NCBI RefSeq assembly: GCF_000331245.1
Contig: NZ_ANFZ01000002.1
Coordinates: forward strand, 10,001-74,000
Direction: 5' to 3'
Origin: Blastomonas sp. AAP53
Lineage (GTDB): Bacteria; Pseudomonadota; Alphaproteobacteria; Sphingomonadales; Sphingomonadaceae
DNA length: 64,000 bases
The stretch's first letter is position 1. Each line of letters starts with the position of its first letter. Positions 36,379 through 44,999 of the stretch are shown here, one piece after another. Below the pieces are notes generated by a model, which did not search any database, had not been told where the DNA came from, and saw nothing but the letters and a program-made list of their open reading frames with translations. The position numbers and the translations under genes are program-made.

Positions 36379-37059
36379 ATGAATTCCAGAACCCTCCGTA
36401 TCGCTGCGTTTGCAGGACTTTCCAGCCTGGCGCTGGCGGCGTGCGTCACAGACCCCGAAACCGGACAGCAGCGCATCAGCAAGTCCGCGATTGGCGGAAT
36501 CGGCGGCGCTCTGGGTGGTTATCTGCTGGGTGACATCGTCGGCGGACGCCGTGATCGGACCGAGAAGATCGTCGGTGCAGGCATCGGCGCGGTCGCAGGC
36601 GCCGGCATTGGCTATTATCTCGACCAGCAGGAGCGCGAACTGCGCCAGAAGACTGCAGGGACCGGCATCGATGTGGTCCGCGATGGCGACAGCCTGCTGC
36701 TCAACATGCCCAGCCAGGTGACCTTCGATGTCGACAGCTCGGCGGTGAAGCCGGAATTCCGCAACACGCTCAACGACGTTGCCTCGACCCTGGTGCAGTA
36801 TGAGAGCACCTATATCGACGTGTACGGCCACACCGATTCGACCGGCAGCGACGCGTACAACCAGACATTGTCCGAGCGGCGCGCGCAGTCGGTCTCCAGC
36901 TATCTCTCGACCCGCGGGGTCCAGCAGGCTCGTCTGGCAACGCGCGGATTCGGTGAATCGCAGCCGGTGGCATCGAACACCACCGAAGACGGCCGCGCGC
37001 AGAACCGCCGCGTCGAAATCCGCATTGTTCCGGTGACCCAGGCCGATGTGAACGGCTGA
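36379..37059 (+). CDS. OmpA-family lipoprotein with glycine-zipper domain (YiaD-like)
   Basis: This 226-aa lipoprotein starts at 36379; the longer frame lacks a signal peptide. The lipobox is LALAAC (Cys22). Residues about 40-85 form a glycine zipper (GGIGGALGGYLLGDIVGG, GAGIGAVAGAGIGYYL). The C-terminal OmpA domain binds peptidoglycan: VTFDVDSSAVKP, VYGHTDSTGSDAYNQTLSERRAQSV, with the conserved Asp and Arg. It should tether the outer membrane to the wall. Confidence 0.93.
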   Translation: MNSRTLRIAAFAGLSSLALAACVTDPETGQQRISKSAIGGIGGALGGYLLGDIVGGRRDRTEKIVGAGIGAVAGAGIGYYLDQQERELRQKTAGTGIDVVRDGDSLLLNMPSQVTFDVDSSAVKPEFRNTLNDVASTLVQYESTYIDVYGHTDSTGSDAYNQTLSERRAQSVSSYLSTRGVQQARLATRGFGESQPVASNTTEDGRAQNRRVEIRIVPVTQADVNG

Positions 37060-37065
37060 TATCAG

Positions 37066-37095
37066 CTTCCCCCTCCTGTTAGCGGGAGGGGGAAG
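37066..37095. terminator. Bidirectional hairpin between the OmpA-like gene and fhs
   Basis: The inverted repeat CTTCCCCCTCC / GGGAGGGGGAAG lies in the 40-base gap between two convergent genes. It lacks a clear T-run on the plus strand. Confidence 0.6.
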
Positions 37096-37099
37096 GCTT

Positions 37100-38770
37100 C
37101 TAGAACAGCCCTTCGATCTGGCCATCCGCATCGAGGCGGATCGTTTCGGCCGCAGGCACGCGGGGCAGGCCGGGCATCGTCATGATCTCGCCGCAGATTG
37201 CCACGACAAATCCCGCGCCCGCGCTCAGCCGCACCTCGCGTACAGGCAGCACATGGCCCGTGGGTGCGCCCAGCAAGCTGGGATCGGCGGAAAAGCTGTA
37301 CTGCGTCTTGGCCATGCACACCGGCAGATGTCCGTACCCCGCCTGCTCCCAGCGATCGAGCTGCGCCAGCACCGCAGGCGTCGCAGAGACCGATTCGGCG
37401 CGGTAGATGCGCTTGGCCACTGTCTCGATCTTGGCGATCAGCGGCTGATCATCGGCATAGAGCGGCTGGAAGCTCGCCTCGCCGCTGGTGGCGAGCGCCG
37501 CGACGGAATGCGCCAGGCCTTCTGCGCCCGCGCCGCCCTCTGCCCAATGGCGGCACACATGCGCCTCGCAGCCCTGGCCCCGCGCGACCTCCAGCAGCAC
37601 CGCGATCTCGGCATCGCTGTCGCTGTGGAAATGGTTGATTGCCACGACCACCGGCACGCCGAACTGGCGCAGGTTCTCGATATGCCGCACCAGATTGACG
37701 CTGCCGCGCCGAACCGCCTCGACGTCTTCGCTTCCCAGGTCTGATTTGGCGATGCCACCGTTCATCTTGAGCGCGCGCACCGTGGCGACAATCACCGCCG
37801 CGGCCGGGGTCAGTCCTGCCTGGCGGCATTTGATGTCGAAGAATTTCTCCGCCCCCAGATCCGCGCCGAAGCCAGCCTCGGTGACCACGAAGTCACCCAG
37901 CGCCAGCGCGGCGCGGGTGGCGATCACCGAATTGCAGCCATGCGCGATGTTGGCGAACGGCCCACCGTGCAGCAGCGCGGGGTTGCCCTCCAGCGTCTGC
38001 ACCAGATTGGGCTTGATCGCTTGCGCCAGCAGCACCGCCATGGCGCCTGCGGCCTTGAGATCCTGCGCGGTCACCGGCGTTTTGGCGCGGGTATAGCCGA
38101 TGACGATCCGCCCCAGCCGTTCCTCGAGATCAGCCAGATCGCGCGCCAGGCACAGGATCGCCATCACTTCGGACGCCACGGTGATGTCGAAGCCGCTTTC
38201 GCGCGGGAAGCCGTTGCCGACGCCGCCCACCGACTGGACGATCGAACGCAGCGCGCGGTCGTTGAGGTCGAGCACCCGCCGCCAGACGATCCGGCGGACA
38301 TCGATGTCGAGTGCGTTGCCCCAGTGGATATGGTTGTCGATCATCGCCGACAGCAGGTTGTGCGCCGATGTGATCGCGTGGAAATCGCCGGTGAAATGCA
38401 GGTTGATGTCTTCCATCGGCCCGACCTGCGCATAGCCGCCGCCGGTCGCGCCGCCCTTGGTACCGAAACAGGGCCCGAGCGAAGGTTCGCGCAAGGCCAG
38501 CACGGTCTTGTGGCCGATCCGGTTCAGCGCGTCGGCAAGCCCGACCGATGTCGTGGTCTTGCCTTCGCCCGCAGGCGTGGGGTTGATCGCCGTGACCAGG
38601 ATCAGCCGCCCCTTGGCCGCAGCGCCATCAAGCCCGGCGGCGGTCAGATCGATCTTGGCCTTGTAATGGCCGTAAGGTTCTACGGCAGCGGACGTCAGCC
38701 CCAGCCGGTCGGCGATGGTGGCGATCGGCTGAAGCGTGGCGGCGCGCGAAATCTGGATGTCGGTGAGCAT
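37100..38770 (-). CDS. fhs: Formate-tetrahydrofolate ligase
   Basis: This 556-aa enzyme of one-carbon metabolism makes 10-formyl-THF from formate, ATP and THF. Visible marks are the P-loop-like [20 protein letters not shown] (two pieces, about 59-78), [39 protein letters not shown] and [11 protein letters not shown]. The length is as usual. It stands alone, with no other folate genes adjacent. Confidence 0.97.
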   Translation of the reverse strand: MLTDIQISRAATLQPIATIADRLGLTSAAVEPYGHYKAKIDLTAAGLDGAAAKGRLILVTAINPTPAGEGKTTTSVGLADALNRIGHKTVLALREPSLGPCFGTKGGATGGGYAQVGPMEDINLHFTGDFHAITSAHNLLSAMIDNHIHWGNALDIDVRRIVWRRVLDLNDRALRSIVQSVGGVGNGFPRESGFDITVASEVMAILCLARDLADLEERLGRIVIGYTRAKTPVTAQDLKAAGAMAVLLAQAIKPNLVQTLEGNPALLHGGPFANIAHGCNSVIATRAALALGDFVVTEAGFGADLGAEKFFDIKCRQAGLTPAAAVIVATVRALKMNGGIAKSDLGSEDVEAVRRGSVNLVRHIENLRQFGVPVVVAINHFHSDSDAEIAVLLEVARGQGCEAHVCRHWAEGGAGAEGLAHSVAALATSGEASFQPLYADDQPLIAKIETVAKRIYRAESVSATPAVLAQLDRWEQAGYGHLPVCMAKTQYSFSADPSLLGAPTGHVLPVREVRLSAGAGFVVAICGEIMTMPGLPRVPAAETIRLDADGQIEGLF

Positions 38771-38839
38771 GGGGCCTCTGCATGACGAGCGTATCGCAAC
38801 GGTCGTAATGACCGTGCGCGCGCTGGCAAGACCGGACCA

Positions 38840-39442
38840 TCAGCGGACGATGATCTCCACCCGGCGGTTGCCGCCATTTTCGGTTTCGTCGGGTGTCTCG
38901 AAGCGCAATTCGCTCTCGCCCCGGCCGGTGGTGGTGATCGCATCGGTGGGAAAGCCCAGTTGCACCAGCCTGCCCTTGATCTCGTCTGCGCGCTTTTGCG
39001 AGAGGACGAGGTTATAGTCGGGCTTGCCGACCGTGTCGGTGTACCCGATGATCTCGATCTCCGCGCCTGGCCGTGCCTTGAAGTGGCGATCCAGCGCCTC
39101 GATCATGCCCTCGGATCCCGGTGCCAGATCGGTGGTATCGGGCACGAAATACATGATGAACCGGGCAGGCGGTGGTGGCAGATCGTTGATCAGCATCCGC
39201 TCGTCGGGCTTCAACCCGTCCTGGCCCACGCCCTTGGGCCGCGGTGCGCAACCGGCGAGCTTGGTGCGCGTGAACGAACCCGCGATGGTCGATCCTTCCG
39301 GATTGGCGCATCGCTCGTCGATGACGGCAAGCGCGCCTTCGGACGATCCGTCCTCGTTATCGAGCAGCAGCAAAGATGGCCCTGCGCATCCCGCCAACAG
39401 TATCGGCAGCAGCGCTGCCCCCAGCCCCCCGGCGCGCATCAT
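38840..39442 (-). CDS. OmpA-family lipoprotein
   Basis: This 200-aa lipoprotein has a lipobox (LLAGC, Cys19), a region of about 80 residues without recognised domain but with two further Cys, and a C-terminal OmpA peptidoglycan-binding domain (EIEIIGYTDTVGKPDYNLVL, SQKRADEIK, GRGESELRF, NRRVEIIV). It overlaps the FecR-domain gene by 4 bases, so both are probably one operon acting in the periplasm. Confidence 0.9.
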   Translation of the reverse strand: MMRAGGLGAALLPILLAGCAGPSLLLLDNEDGSSEGALAVIDERCANPEGSTIAGSFTRTKLAGCAPRPKGVGQDGLKPDERMLINDLPPPPARFIMYFVPDTTDLAPGSEGMIEALDRHFKARPGAEIEIIGYTDTVGKPDYNLVLSQKRADEIKGRLVQLGFPTDAITTTGRGESELRFETPDETENGGNRRVEIIVR

Positions 39443-39882
39443 CCGGGCACATTCACGATGAAACGGGTGCCGCGTACGCCCAGCAAGGATGTCGGCGTGC
39501 GCACCTTCATCGCGTCGCGCCGTGACTTGGCGATCTGGCCCGAGACGACGCCTAGCGATCCGCGCTCGACCCGTGTTTCAAAGGTGCCGCTGCGCGTGGT
39601 ACGATCAAAGTCGAACTTGTCGACGGCGACCCGGCTGTTGGGGCCGACGGAAAAGCGGGTGTTGTCGGCAAAGGATACAGCGATCTGTCCGCCCTTGCCG
39701 GTGACCAGAACATCGCCGGGCAGCAGCGCGGTACCGACCGCCGGGCTGACCCGTGTGCCCTTACGCTCGATCGAGGCTTCTCCGCCGCTCTTCTTGATGC
39801 GGCCAATATCGGCCCAGGCCGGCTGAGCAGCCATGGCCAGAAGTGAAAATGTAACAAGCAGTCCGCATTTCATAATATGCAT
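39439..39882 (-). CDS. FecR-domain periplasmic protein
   Basis: This 147-aa exported protein has a signal peptide ending AWA (about residue 24). The FecR domain spans the rest: GTALLPGDVLVTGKGGQIAVSF, RFSVGPNSRVAVDKF, FETRVERGSLGVVSGQIAK, VRTPTSLLGVRGTRFIV. Unlike TonB-linked FecR anti-sigma factors it has no cytoplasmic or membrane part. It is therefore the stand-alone type often paired with OmpA or CHASE2 proteins. Divergent from the RsbW-like gene across 35 bases. Confidence 0.9.
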   Translation of the reverse strand: MHIMKCGLLVTFSLLAMAAQPAWADIGRIKKSGGEASIERKGTRVSPAVGTALLPGDVLVTGKGGQIAVSFADNTRFSVGPNSRVAVDKFDFDRTTRSGTFETRVERGSLGVVSGQIAKSRRDAMKVRTPTSLLGVRGTRFIVNVPG

Positions 39883-39917
39883 CCCCTCTTGCCCGCCAAC
39901 ATGGCATAACCTTGTGC

Positions 39918-40334
39918 ATGAACCGGCGCAATTTGAAACCGCATCGTTGCGATCTGGACGCGAATGGTCCCGAATCGATACATCGCGCGGTCGAGCTGGT
40001 CCGCGCGTTCAGCCAGGAGCATACACTAAAGCCTGCACAATCGGCAAAGCTGGCGGTGCTGGTCGAGGAGGCGGTGACCAATCTTTACGATCATGGCGGC
40101 GTCACCGGCGGTTTTTGTGGCTGGCTTGAGCTGCAGGACGCCGCGACCGGGGCGCAGGTCCGGCTGGGCGATAACGGCCCGCCGTTCGACCTGCGCACTG
40201 CGGTGCAGAGCGATGGGCCCAATCCGGATCGCGGCGGCGGGGCTGGGCTGGCGCTGATCCAGGCCTGGGCGGATATCACCGATTATCGCCGTGAACCGGA
40301 CGGCAACGTGCTCGAGCTCACGCTGCGCAGCTGA
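39918..40334 (+). CDS. RsbW-like HATPase (anti-sigma-factor kinase type)
   Basis: This 138-aa single GHKL ATPase domain has an N-box LAVLVEEAVTNLYDHG, a G1 box VRLGDNGPPFD and a G2 box GGGAGLALIQAW. No transmembrane or dimerisation domain is present. ATG 39918 is preferred over TTG 39912. Such proteins sequester sigma factors or phosphorylate STAS-domain antagonists. Neither a sigma factor nor a STAS gene is adjacent here. The divergent FecR/OmpA pair may be functionally linked. Confidence 0.85.
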   Translation: MNRRNLKPHRCDLDANGPESIHRAVELVRAFSQEHTLKPAQSAKLAVLVEEAVTNLYDHGGVTGGFCGWLELQDAATGAQVRLGDNGPPFDLRTAVQSDGPNPDRGGGAGLALIQAWADITDYRREPDGNVLELTLRS

Positions 40335-40350
40335 GGGCCGCACGCGTGAT

Positions 40351-41190
40351 TTAGGTCTCTGCCACCAGCGGGTTGATGCTGCCCTTCAACTGGCCGCGCT
40401 GGTCGATCAGCCGGGCCAGATCACCCTCACCGGTGCGCAATCGCGTCGGCGTGGTTCCCGCAAACAGCTTCAATTCGCGGATCATGTGCGATTGGTCGTA
40501 AAACGCATCGCGCAGGAAGTCCGCCTCGTCCGGCTGCGCATCGATCAGCGCGCGCGCCGCGCGCAGGGCGCGGTATTTGCGCGAGAGATATTTGGGCGGC
40601 ATGCCGTACAGCTGCTTGACGCGCCGGGTCAGCTGCCGTTCGGACAGGCGGCTCTGCGCGTGCAGATCGTTGACCATCGGTGACACGCCAGAGGCAAGCC
40701 AGCCATCGACCATCCGGGTGAAGGCGATCATCTCGGCGCTGGCCTCCTCGATGATCGGCTGGAGGATCGAATCGGCCGCAGCGCACATCTGGGGCAGCGA
40801 ATCGAGTTCGCGCACCAGCTCCAGCCGCTGGTCGATATTGGGGAAGATGGTCGATGCCGGAACGACGCGATCCAGAAAATCGGCGGCGCTCTGCTGGGTC
40901 AGCGCCCCCCATCCCGCAGCGGTCAGCCCCAGGCCGAACATATGGAACGGCCCTTCGATTTCGAAGCGCACGGCCGCGGTCGTCGGGCCGATCAGGACAG
41001 CGCCGGTGCACCGGGTGGAGGTGCCATCGGGGAAGTGCATGGTGACGCTGCCACAGGTGCCCAGCCTGAGCTGTGCGATCGCGGCGCGCTCGCCATCGAC
41101 GATATAAGGTTCCGGGCAATCAAAACGATAATAGACGGACACGAACTCACGCAGCGACTCGCCTGGCAAGGCATATTCGAGATTCGGCAT
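40351..41190 (-). CDS. AraC-family transcriptional regulator
   Basis: This is a 279-aa regulator with start ATG at 41190 (the frame also offers TTG 41202). The N-terminal domain (1-150) is cupin-like with LREFVSVYYRFDCPEP and GPFHMFGLGLTAAGWGAL. The C-terminal AraC helix-turn-helix pair has SRLSERQLTRRVKQLYGMPPKYLSRKYRALRAA and DAFYDQSHMIRELKLFAG. The ligand and targets are unknown. Convergent with the RsbW-like gene. Confidence 0.9.
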   Translation of the reverse strand: MPNLEYALPGESLREFVSVYYRFDCPEPYIVDGERAAIAQLRLGTCGSVTMHFPDGTSTRCTGAVLIGPTTAAVRFEIEGPFHMFGLGLTAAGWGALTQQSAADFLDRVVPASTIFPNIDQRLELVRELDSLPQMCAAADSILQPIIEEASAEMIAFTRMVDGWLASGVSPMVNDLHAQSRLSERQLTRRVKQLYGMPPKYLSRKYRALRAARALIDAQPDEADFLRDAFYDQSHMIRELKLFAGTTPTRLRTGEGDLARLIDQRGQLKGSINPLVAET

Positions 41191-41296
41191 TCGCGACCCC
41201 AATCACACGTGCAACGGTCAAAGGCCCTGTTGAGCCCCGCCGTGCCGGTTTTATCGTTCTGTCGACCCGCTGATGCCTATACCTCCAATCCGGACC

Positions 41297-41391
41297 AAAA
41301 AAAAGGCGATCCCGCCACAAAGTGCAGGATCGCCTATTAGGAAAAGAACTCTCGGCGTTGCCGCCTTGAGCCCTTCGGGTCGCAAGGCGGC
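41297..41391 (-). ncRNA. Double stem-loop with T8: terminator or small RNA candidate
   Basis: On the minus strand a stem-loop at 41391-41360 (9-bp stem GCCGCCTTG/CAAGGCGGC with an inner CCC/GGG pairing) is followed by a second at 41336-41304 (9-bp stem AGGCGATCC/GGATCGCCT). It then runs into eight T. It lies about 100-190 bases beyond the DUF885 stop, so it could be that gene's terminator. The extra structured hairpin and the gene-free interval also suggest a small RNA ending here. A terminator is certain in form; the RNA is inference. Confidence 0.5.
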
Positions 41392-41489
41392 TATAGGAGA
41401 TGCGATCAATCGAGGATTGGATGGATTCGACATATTGAAAAATCGAGTAAAATCCGTGGGCTCCCGAAAACTGGCCCCATTCCTGGTTT

Positions 41490-43307
41490 TTAGCCTCCCT
41501 GGGTGATCCAGCTGTCGATCCGCTCTTCCAGGACGGTCAACGGAACAGGCCCGCTTTTCAGCACCGCATCGTGGAAACGTCCATATTGGAACTTTTCACC
41601 CAGCGCCTTTTGCGCCCGCTCGCGCAGTTCCATGATCTTCAGCTTGCCGATCATATAGGCCGTGGCCTGGCCCGGATAGACCACGTACCGCTCGATCGCC
41701 TTGGAGATATCGCCTTCGGGATTGGGGGTGTTGTCGGTCAGATAGCCGATCGCCTGTTCGCGGCTCCAGCGCTTGTGGTGGATACCGGTGTCGACCACCA
41801 GGCGGCAGGCGCGCCACAATTCCATCCCCAGCCGGCCGAAGTCGGAATAGGGATCTTCATAAAAGCCCATGTCCTTGCCCAGTTCCTCCGAATACAGGCC
41901 CCAGCCTTCGGTATAGGCGGTGACCCCGCCGAAGCGCCGGAACGGCGGCAGATCGCCCAGTTCGGTCTGCACCGCGCGCTGCAGGTGATGGCCGGGCAGG
42001 CCTTCATGATAGGCCAGTGCCTCCAGCTCGGTCGAGGCCATGTCCTTGAGGTTGTAGAGGTTGACATAATAGGTGCCGGGGCGCGATCCGTCGGGCGCGG
42101 GGCTCTGGTAGAACGCCTTTCCGGCCGATTTCTCGCGAAACGCCTCGACCGACTTTACCGTCAGCGGTGCCTTGGGCAGCGTGTTGAAATAGTCGGGCAG
42201 CCTGGCCTGCATCGCCTTCAATTTGTCGTCGACGGTGGCGAGATAGTCCTCGCGCGTCTTGAAATAGAAGCGGTCGTCGGTGCGGACGAAGGCGAAAAAT
42301 TCCTGCAATGTGCCGGAAAAGCCGACGGTCTTCATGATGGCGCGCATCTCGCCATGGATGCGCGCGACATTGTCGAGCCCGATCTGGTGGACCTCATCCG
42401 GGGTCAGATCGGTGGTGGTGTAATTGGCCAGCCGCTCGGCATAATATGCCGCGCCATCCTTGAACCGCCAGATGCCGTCTTCGGCAGGCGCGATCGCCTG
42501 CTGCCGTTCCATTTCGACAATCAGTCGCTCATACGCCGGCTTGACGCTGGTCAGCAGCGCCTGCCGCCCGGCCTCGATCAGCGTGGCCTTGTCGGCGGCG
42601 GGAAGGTCGAGCGCTTCGACCTTCTTGCTCAGGTCGGCCAGCAGCGTGGATGGCGCGCCATTGTCGAACGGTGCGCCCTTGATGACGTTGCGCGCATCAT
42701 CGAGGACAAAAGGGTAAACCCATTTCGGCGGCATCACGCCGGCATCGGCGCGCACGCGCGCCTCGGCGATCAGGCCGTCGAGGCGCGGCCCGATGCCCTG
42801 CAGCCGCATGACATAGGCTTGCGCATCGCTCTTGTTTGCCACGCGGTGAATGTTGATCAGGAACGCGGGCATCTGGCTTTGCGCGCCGTTCATCTGGTCG
42901 AAGACATAGCCGTTGCGGCGGAAGGGGTGCGCCTTGGCAGCACGCTCGGCCTGATATTCGAACAAGCGGTAGCTCAGCCGGTCCTCGGGCGAGAGCGTCT
43001 CGGGATCGAACCTTGCCTTCATCGATGCAAGCGCCTGTTGCCCGCGCGCGAAGTCGGCAGCTTCGGCGGCATCGGACGGATCGTTCCATTTGCCGTAATC
43101 GGCATCGCGAATGCCGCGATAGGCCTTGCCCTGCGGCGATGCGGCGAGGTTGGCCGCATCGACCTGCTCGAAGAATGCCGCCAGTTCGGCGCTGGGCGAT
43201 TCGGCTGCTGCGGGAGCCGCAGGAGCTGACTGGGCAGAGGCCATGCCGGTCCATGCCACCGGACTGGTGGCCAGCAACAGGGCACAGGCGAAGGGGCGCA
43301 GGCTCAT
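41490..43307 (-). CDS. DUF885 family exported protein (predicted metallopeptidase-like)
   Basis: This is a 605-aa protein started at 43307 to give a signal peptide (MSLRPFACALLL ... ASAQ). DUF885 covers most of it. The candidate zinc motif is AYHEGLPGHHLQ (two His and a Glu, HEGxPGHH), with GLYSEELGKDMGFY, WRACRLVVDTGIHHKRW and PGQATAYMIGKLKI typical of the family. Members are thought to be carboxypeptidase-like enzymes; the substrate is unknown. Divergent from pyrD. Confidence 0.9.
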   Translation of the reverse strand: MSLRPFACALLLATSPVAWTGMASAQSAPAAPAAAESPSAELAAFFEQVDAANLAASPQGKAYRGIRDADYGKWNDPSDAAEAADFARGQQALASMKARFDPETLSPEDRLSYRLFEYQAERAAKAHPFRRNGYVFDQMNGAQSQMPAFLINIHRVANKSDAQAYVMRLQGIGPRLDGLIAEARVRADAGVMPPKWVYPFVLDDARNVIKGAPFDNGAPSTLLADLSKKVEALDLPAADKATLIEAGRQALLTSVKPAYERLIVEMERQQAIAPAEDGIWRFKDGAAYYAERLANYTTTDLTPDEVHQIGLDNVARIHGEMRAIMKTVGFSGTLQEFFAFVRTDDRFYFKTREDYLATVDDKLKAMQARLPDYFNTLPKAPLTVKSVEAFREKSAGKAFYQSPAPDGSRPGTYYVNLYNLKDMASTELEALAYHEGLPGHHLQRAVQTELGDLPPFRRFGGVTAYTEGWGLYSEELGKDMGFYEDPYSDFGRLGMELWRACRLVVDTGIHHKRWSREQAIGYLTDNTPNPEGDISKAIERYVVYPGQATAYMIGKLKIMELRERAQKALGEKFQYGRFHDAVLKSGPVPLTVLEERIDSWITQGG

Positions 43308-43426
43308 AAGGTGACTTTCCGTTATCATGTCGTTGGTTATGGCAAACCGTATACGGCAGGGCGAACCGGGTAAACCTTCAGCCCCGCGCTTGACCATCGG
43401 CCCGTCGCAAAGCCATAGGCTGTGCC

Positions 43427-44458
43427 ATGCTGTTTTCGATCGCCCGGCCCGCCCTTTTCCTGCTCGATGGCGAGGCCGCGCACCGGCTGACCATCGCCGC
43501 GCTCAGCCTTGCGCCTGCCTCTGCGCCACCTGCCGCCGATCCGGTGCTGGCAATGAACGTGGCGGGACTTGATTTCCCGACCCCCGTGGGACTGGCACCA
43601 GGGTTCGACAAGAATGCGCAGGCGCCGCATGCGATGTTCGGCTTCGGCTTCGGCTTTGTCGAGATCGGCACGGTGACGCCGCTGCCGCAGGAGGGCAATC
43701 CGCGTCCGCGGCTGTTCCGGCTGGTCGAGGACAAGGCGGTGATCAACCGCATGGGCTTCAACAATGATGGAGCCGATGCGGTGGTCGCGCGGCTGCATGC
43801 GGGGCAGGGGCGCGCCGGGATCATCGGCGTCAACATTGGCGCGAACAAGGACTCGACCGACCGCATTGCCGATTATGCAGTGATGACGCGCACGATGGCA
43901 CCGCTCGCACGCTATCTCACGGTCAACATCTCCTCGCCCAACACCCCCGGCCTGCGTGCGCTGCAGGACGCCGGTGCGCTGTCTGCGCTGCTCGATGCGG
44001 TGCTGGAGGCGCGCGGCCAGGCCACCTGTCCGGTGTTTCTGAAGCTCGCGCCGGACCTGGAGCCAGCGGATATCGACGACATCACCCGGATCGCGATGGA
44101 CAAGAGGCTCGATGCGCTGATCGTGTCGAACACCACGATCAGCCGTCCTGCGCTGCGTTCGCGCCACGCAGGGGAGGCCGGCGGACTGTCGGGCGCGCCG
44201 TTGCGCGATCTGGCGCAGCAGCGACTGCGCGACTTCCGAACGGCCAGCGGCGGCGCAATCCCGCTGATCGGCGTGGGTGGTATTGCCAGCGCCGAGGATG
44301 CCTATGCCCGCATCCGCGCAGGCGCGTCGCTGGTGCAGCTGTATTCGGCATTGGTGTACGAGGGGCCAGGGCTGGCCGCGCAGATCAACCGGGGCTTGAA
44401 GGCATTGCTCAAGCGCGACGGCTTTGCGACGCTGGCCGAGGCTGTCGGGGTCGATTGA
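43427..44458 (+). CDS. pyrD: Quinone-dependent dihydroorotate dehydrogenase
   Basis: This 343-aa class 2 DHODH of pyrimidine synthesis has FMN-site motifs VGLAPGFDKNAQ, EIGTVTPLPQEGNPRPRLFRL and VINRMGFNNDGADAV. The catalytic Ser region is VNISSPNTPGLRALQ, and the C-terminal part has IPLIGVGGIASAEDAYARIRAGASLVQLYSALVYEGP. The N-terminal helix pair expected of membrane-associated class 2 enzymes is present. Confidence 0.97.
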   Translation: MLFSIARPALFLLDGEAAHRLTIAALSLAPASAPPAADPVLAMNVAGLDFPTPVGLAPGFDKNAQAPHAMFGFGFGFVEIGTVTPLPQEGNPRPRLFRLVEDKAVINRMGFNNDGADAVVARLHAGQGRAGIIGVNIGANKDSTDRIADYAVMTRTMAPLARYLTVNISSPNTPGLRALQDAGALSALLDAVLEARGQATCPVFLKLAPDLEPADIDDITRIAMDKRLDALIVSNTTISRPALRSRHAGEAGGLSGAPLRDLAQQRLRDFRTASGGAIPLIGVGGIASAEDAYARIRAGASLVQLYSALVYEGPGLAAQINRGLKALLKRDGFATLAEAVGVD

Positions 44459-44474
44459 GGGGCGACACCCATCC

Positions 44475-44580
44475 GGTCCCCTGCGCAGGCAGGGGCCCAT
44501 CTCCAGAGCTCTCGAATCCATTCATTGACGGCGCGAAAGCGGCGAGAACAGGAGATGGACCCCTGCCTGCGCAGGGGACC
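44475..44580. repeat. Interspersed inverted repeat, family B, copy 1
   Basis: Arms of 30 bases at 44475-44504 and 44551-44580 are complementary at 29 of 30 positions. The core is CCCCTGCGCAGGCAGGGG with CCATCTCC next to it. A second copy lies at about 53497-53582. It sits in the 292-base gap between pyrD and the DUF2061 gene. Confidence 0.85.
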
Positions 44581-44750
44581 AGCAATTGTTGCCGCCTGCC
44601 ATCGCCTGTCCACCTGGCGGGATGCTAGCACATTGTTCGTACTGGGCCTTTGATCGACCAGCTCGATCAACGCTCGGCAAAACCTTCATTGGCTTTCCGT
44701 TATGCAAATCATTATCAATAAGCCTGTTGCCGCATGACAGGAGATTTGAG

Positions 44751-44957
44751 ATGCCGCGCGATCTTGCCAAGACCCTGAGCTATCTGGCGGTACACCTCAC
44801 CATCGGGTTTTCCGTGGCTTATGCGTTTACCGGATCGATCGAGATTGCCAGTGGGCTGGCGATCATCGAGCCGATGGTGAACGCGGTCGCCTTCTTCTTT
44901 CACGAGAAATTGTGGGCCGGGCGGTCTGCGCCCTTGGCTGACGCGCTGCCCGCCTGA
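44751..44957 (+). CDS. DUF2061 small membrane protein
   Basis: This 68-aa membrane protein starts at 44751 with ACAGGAG upstream. DUF2061 pattern: AKTLSYLAVHLTIGFSVAYAFTGS, then a second helix GLAIIEPMVNAVAFFFHEKLW. Function unknown. Confidence 0.88.
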   Translation: MPRDLAKTLSYLAVHLTIGFSVAYAFTGSIEIASGLAIIEPMVNAVAFFFHEKLWAGRSAPLADALPA

Positions 44958-44999
44958 TGTGGCGCTTGCCGCAGCGCAACATGGCGGTATAACTGGGGT

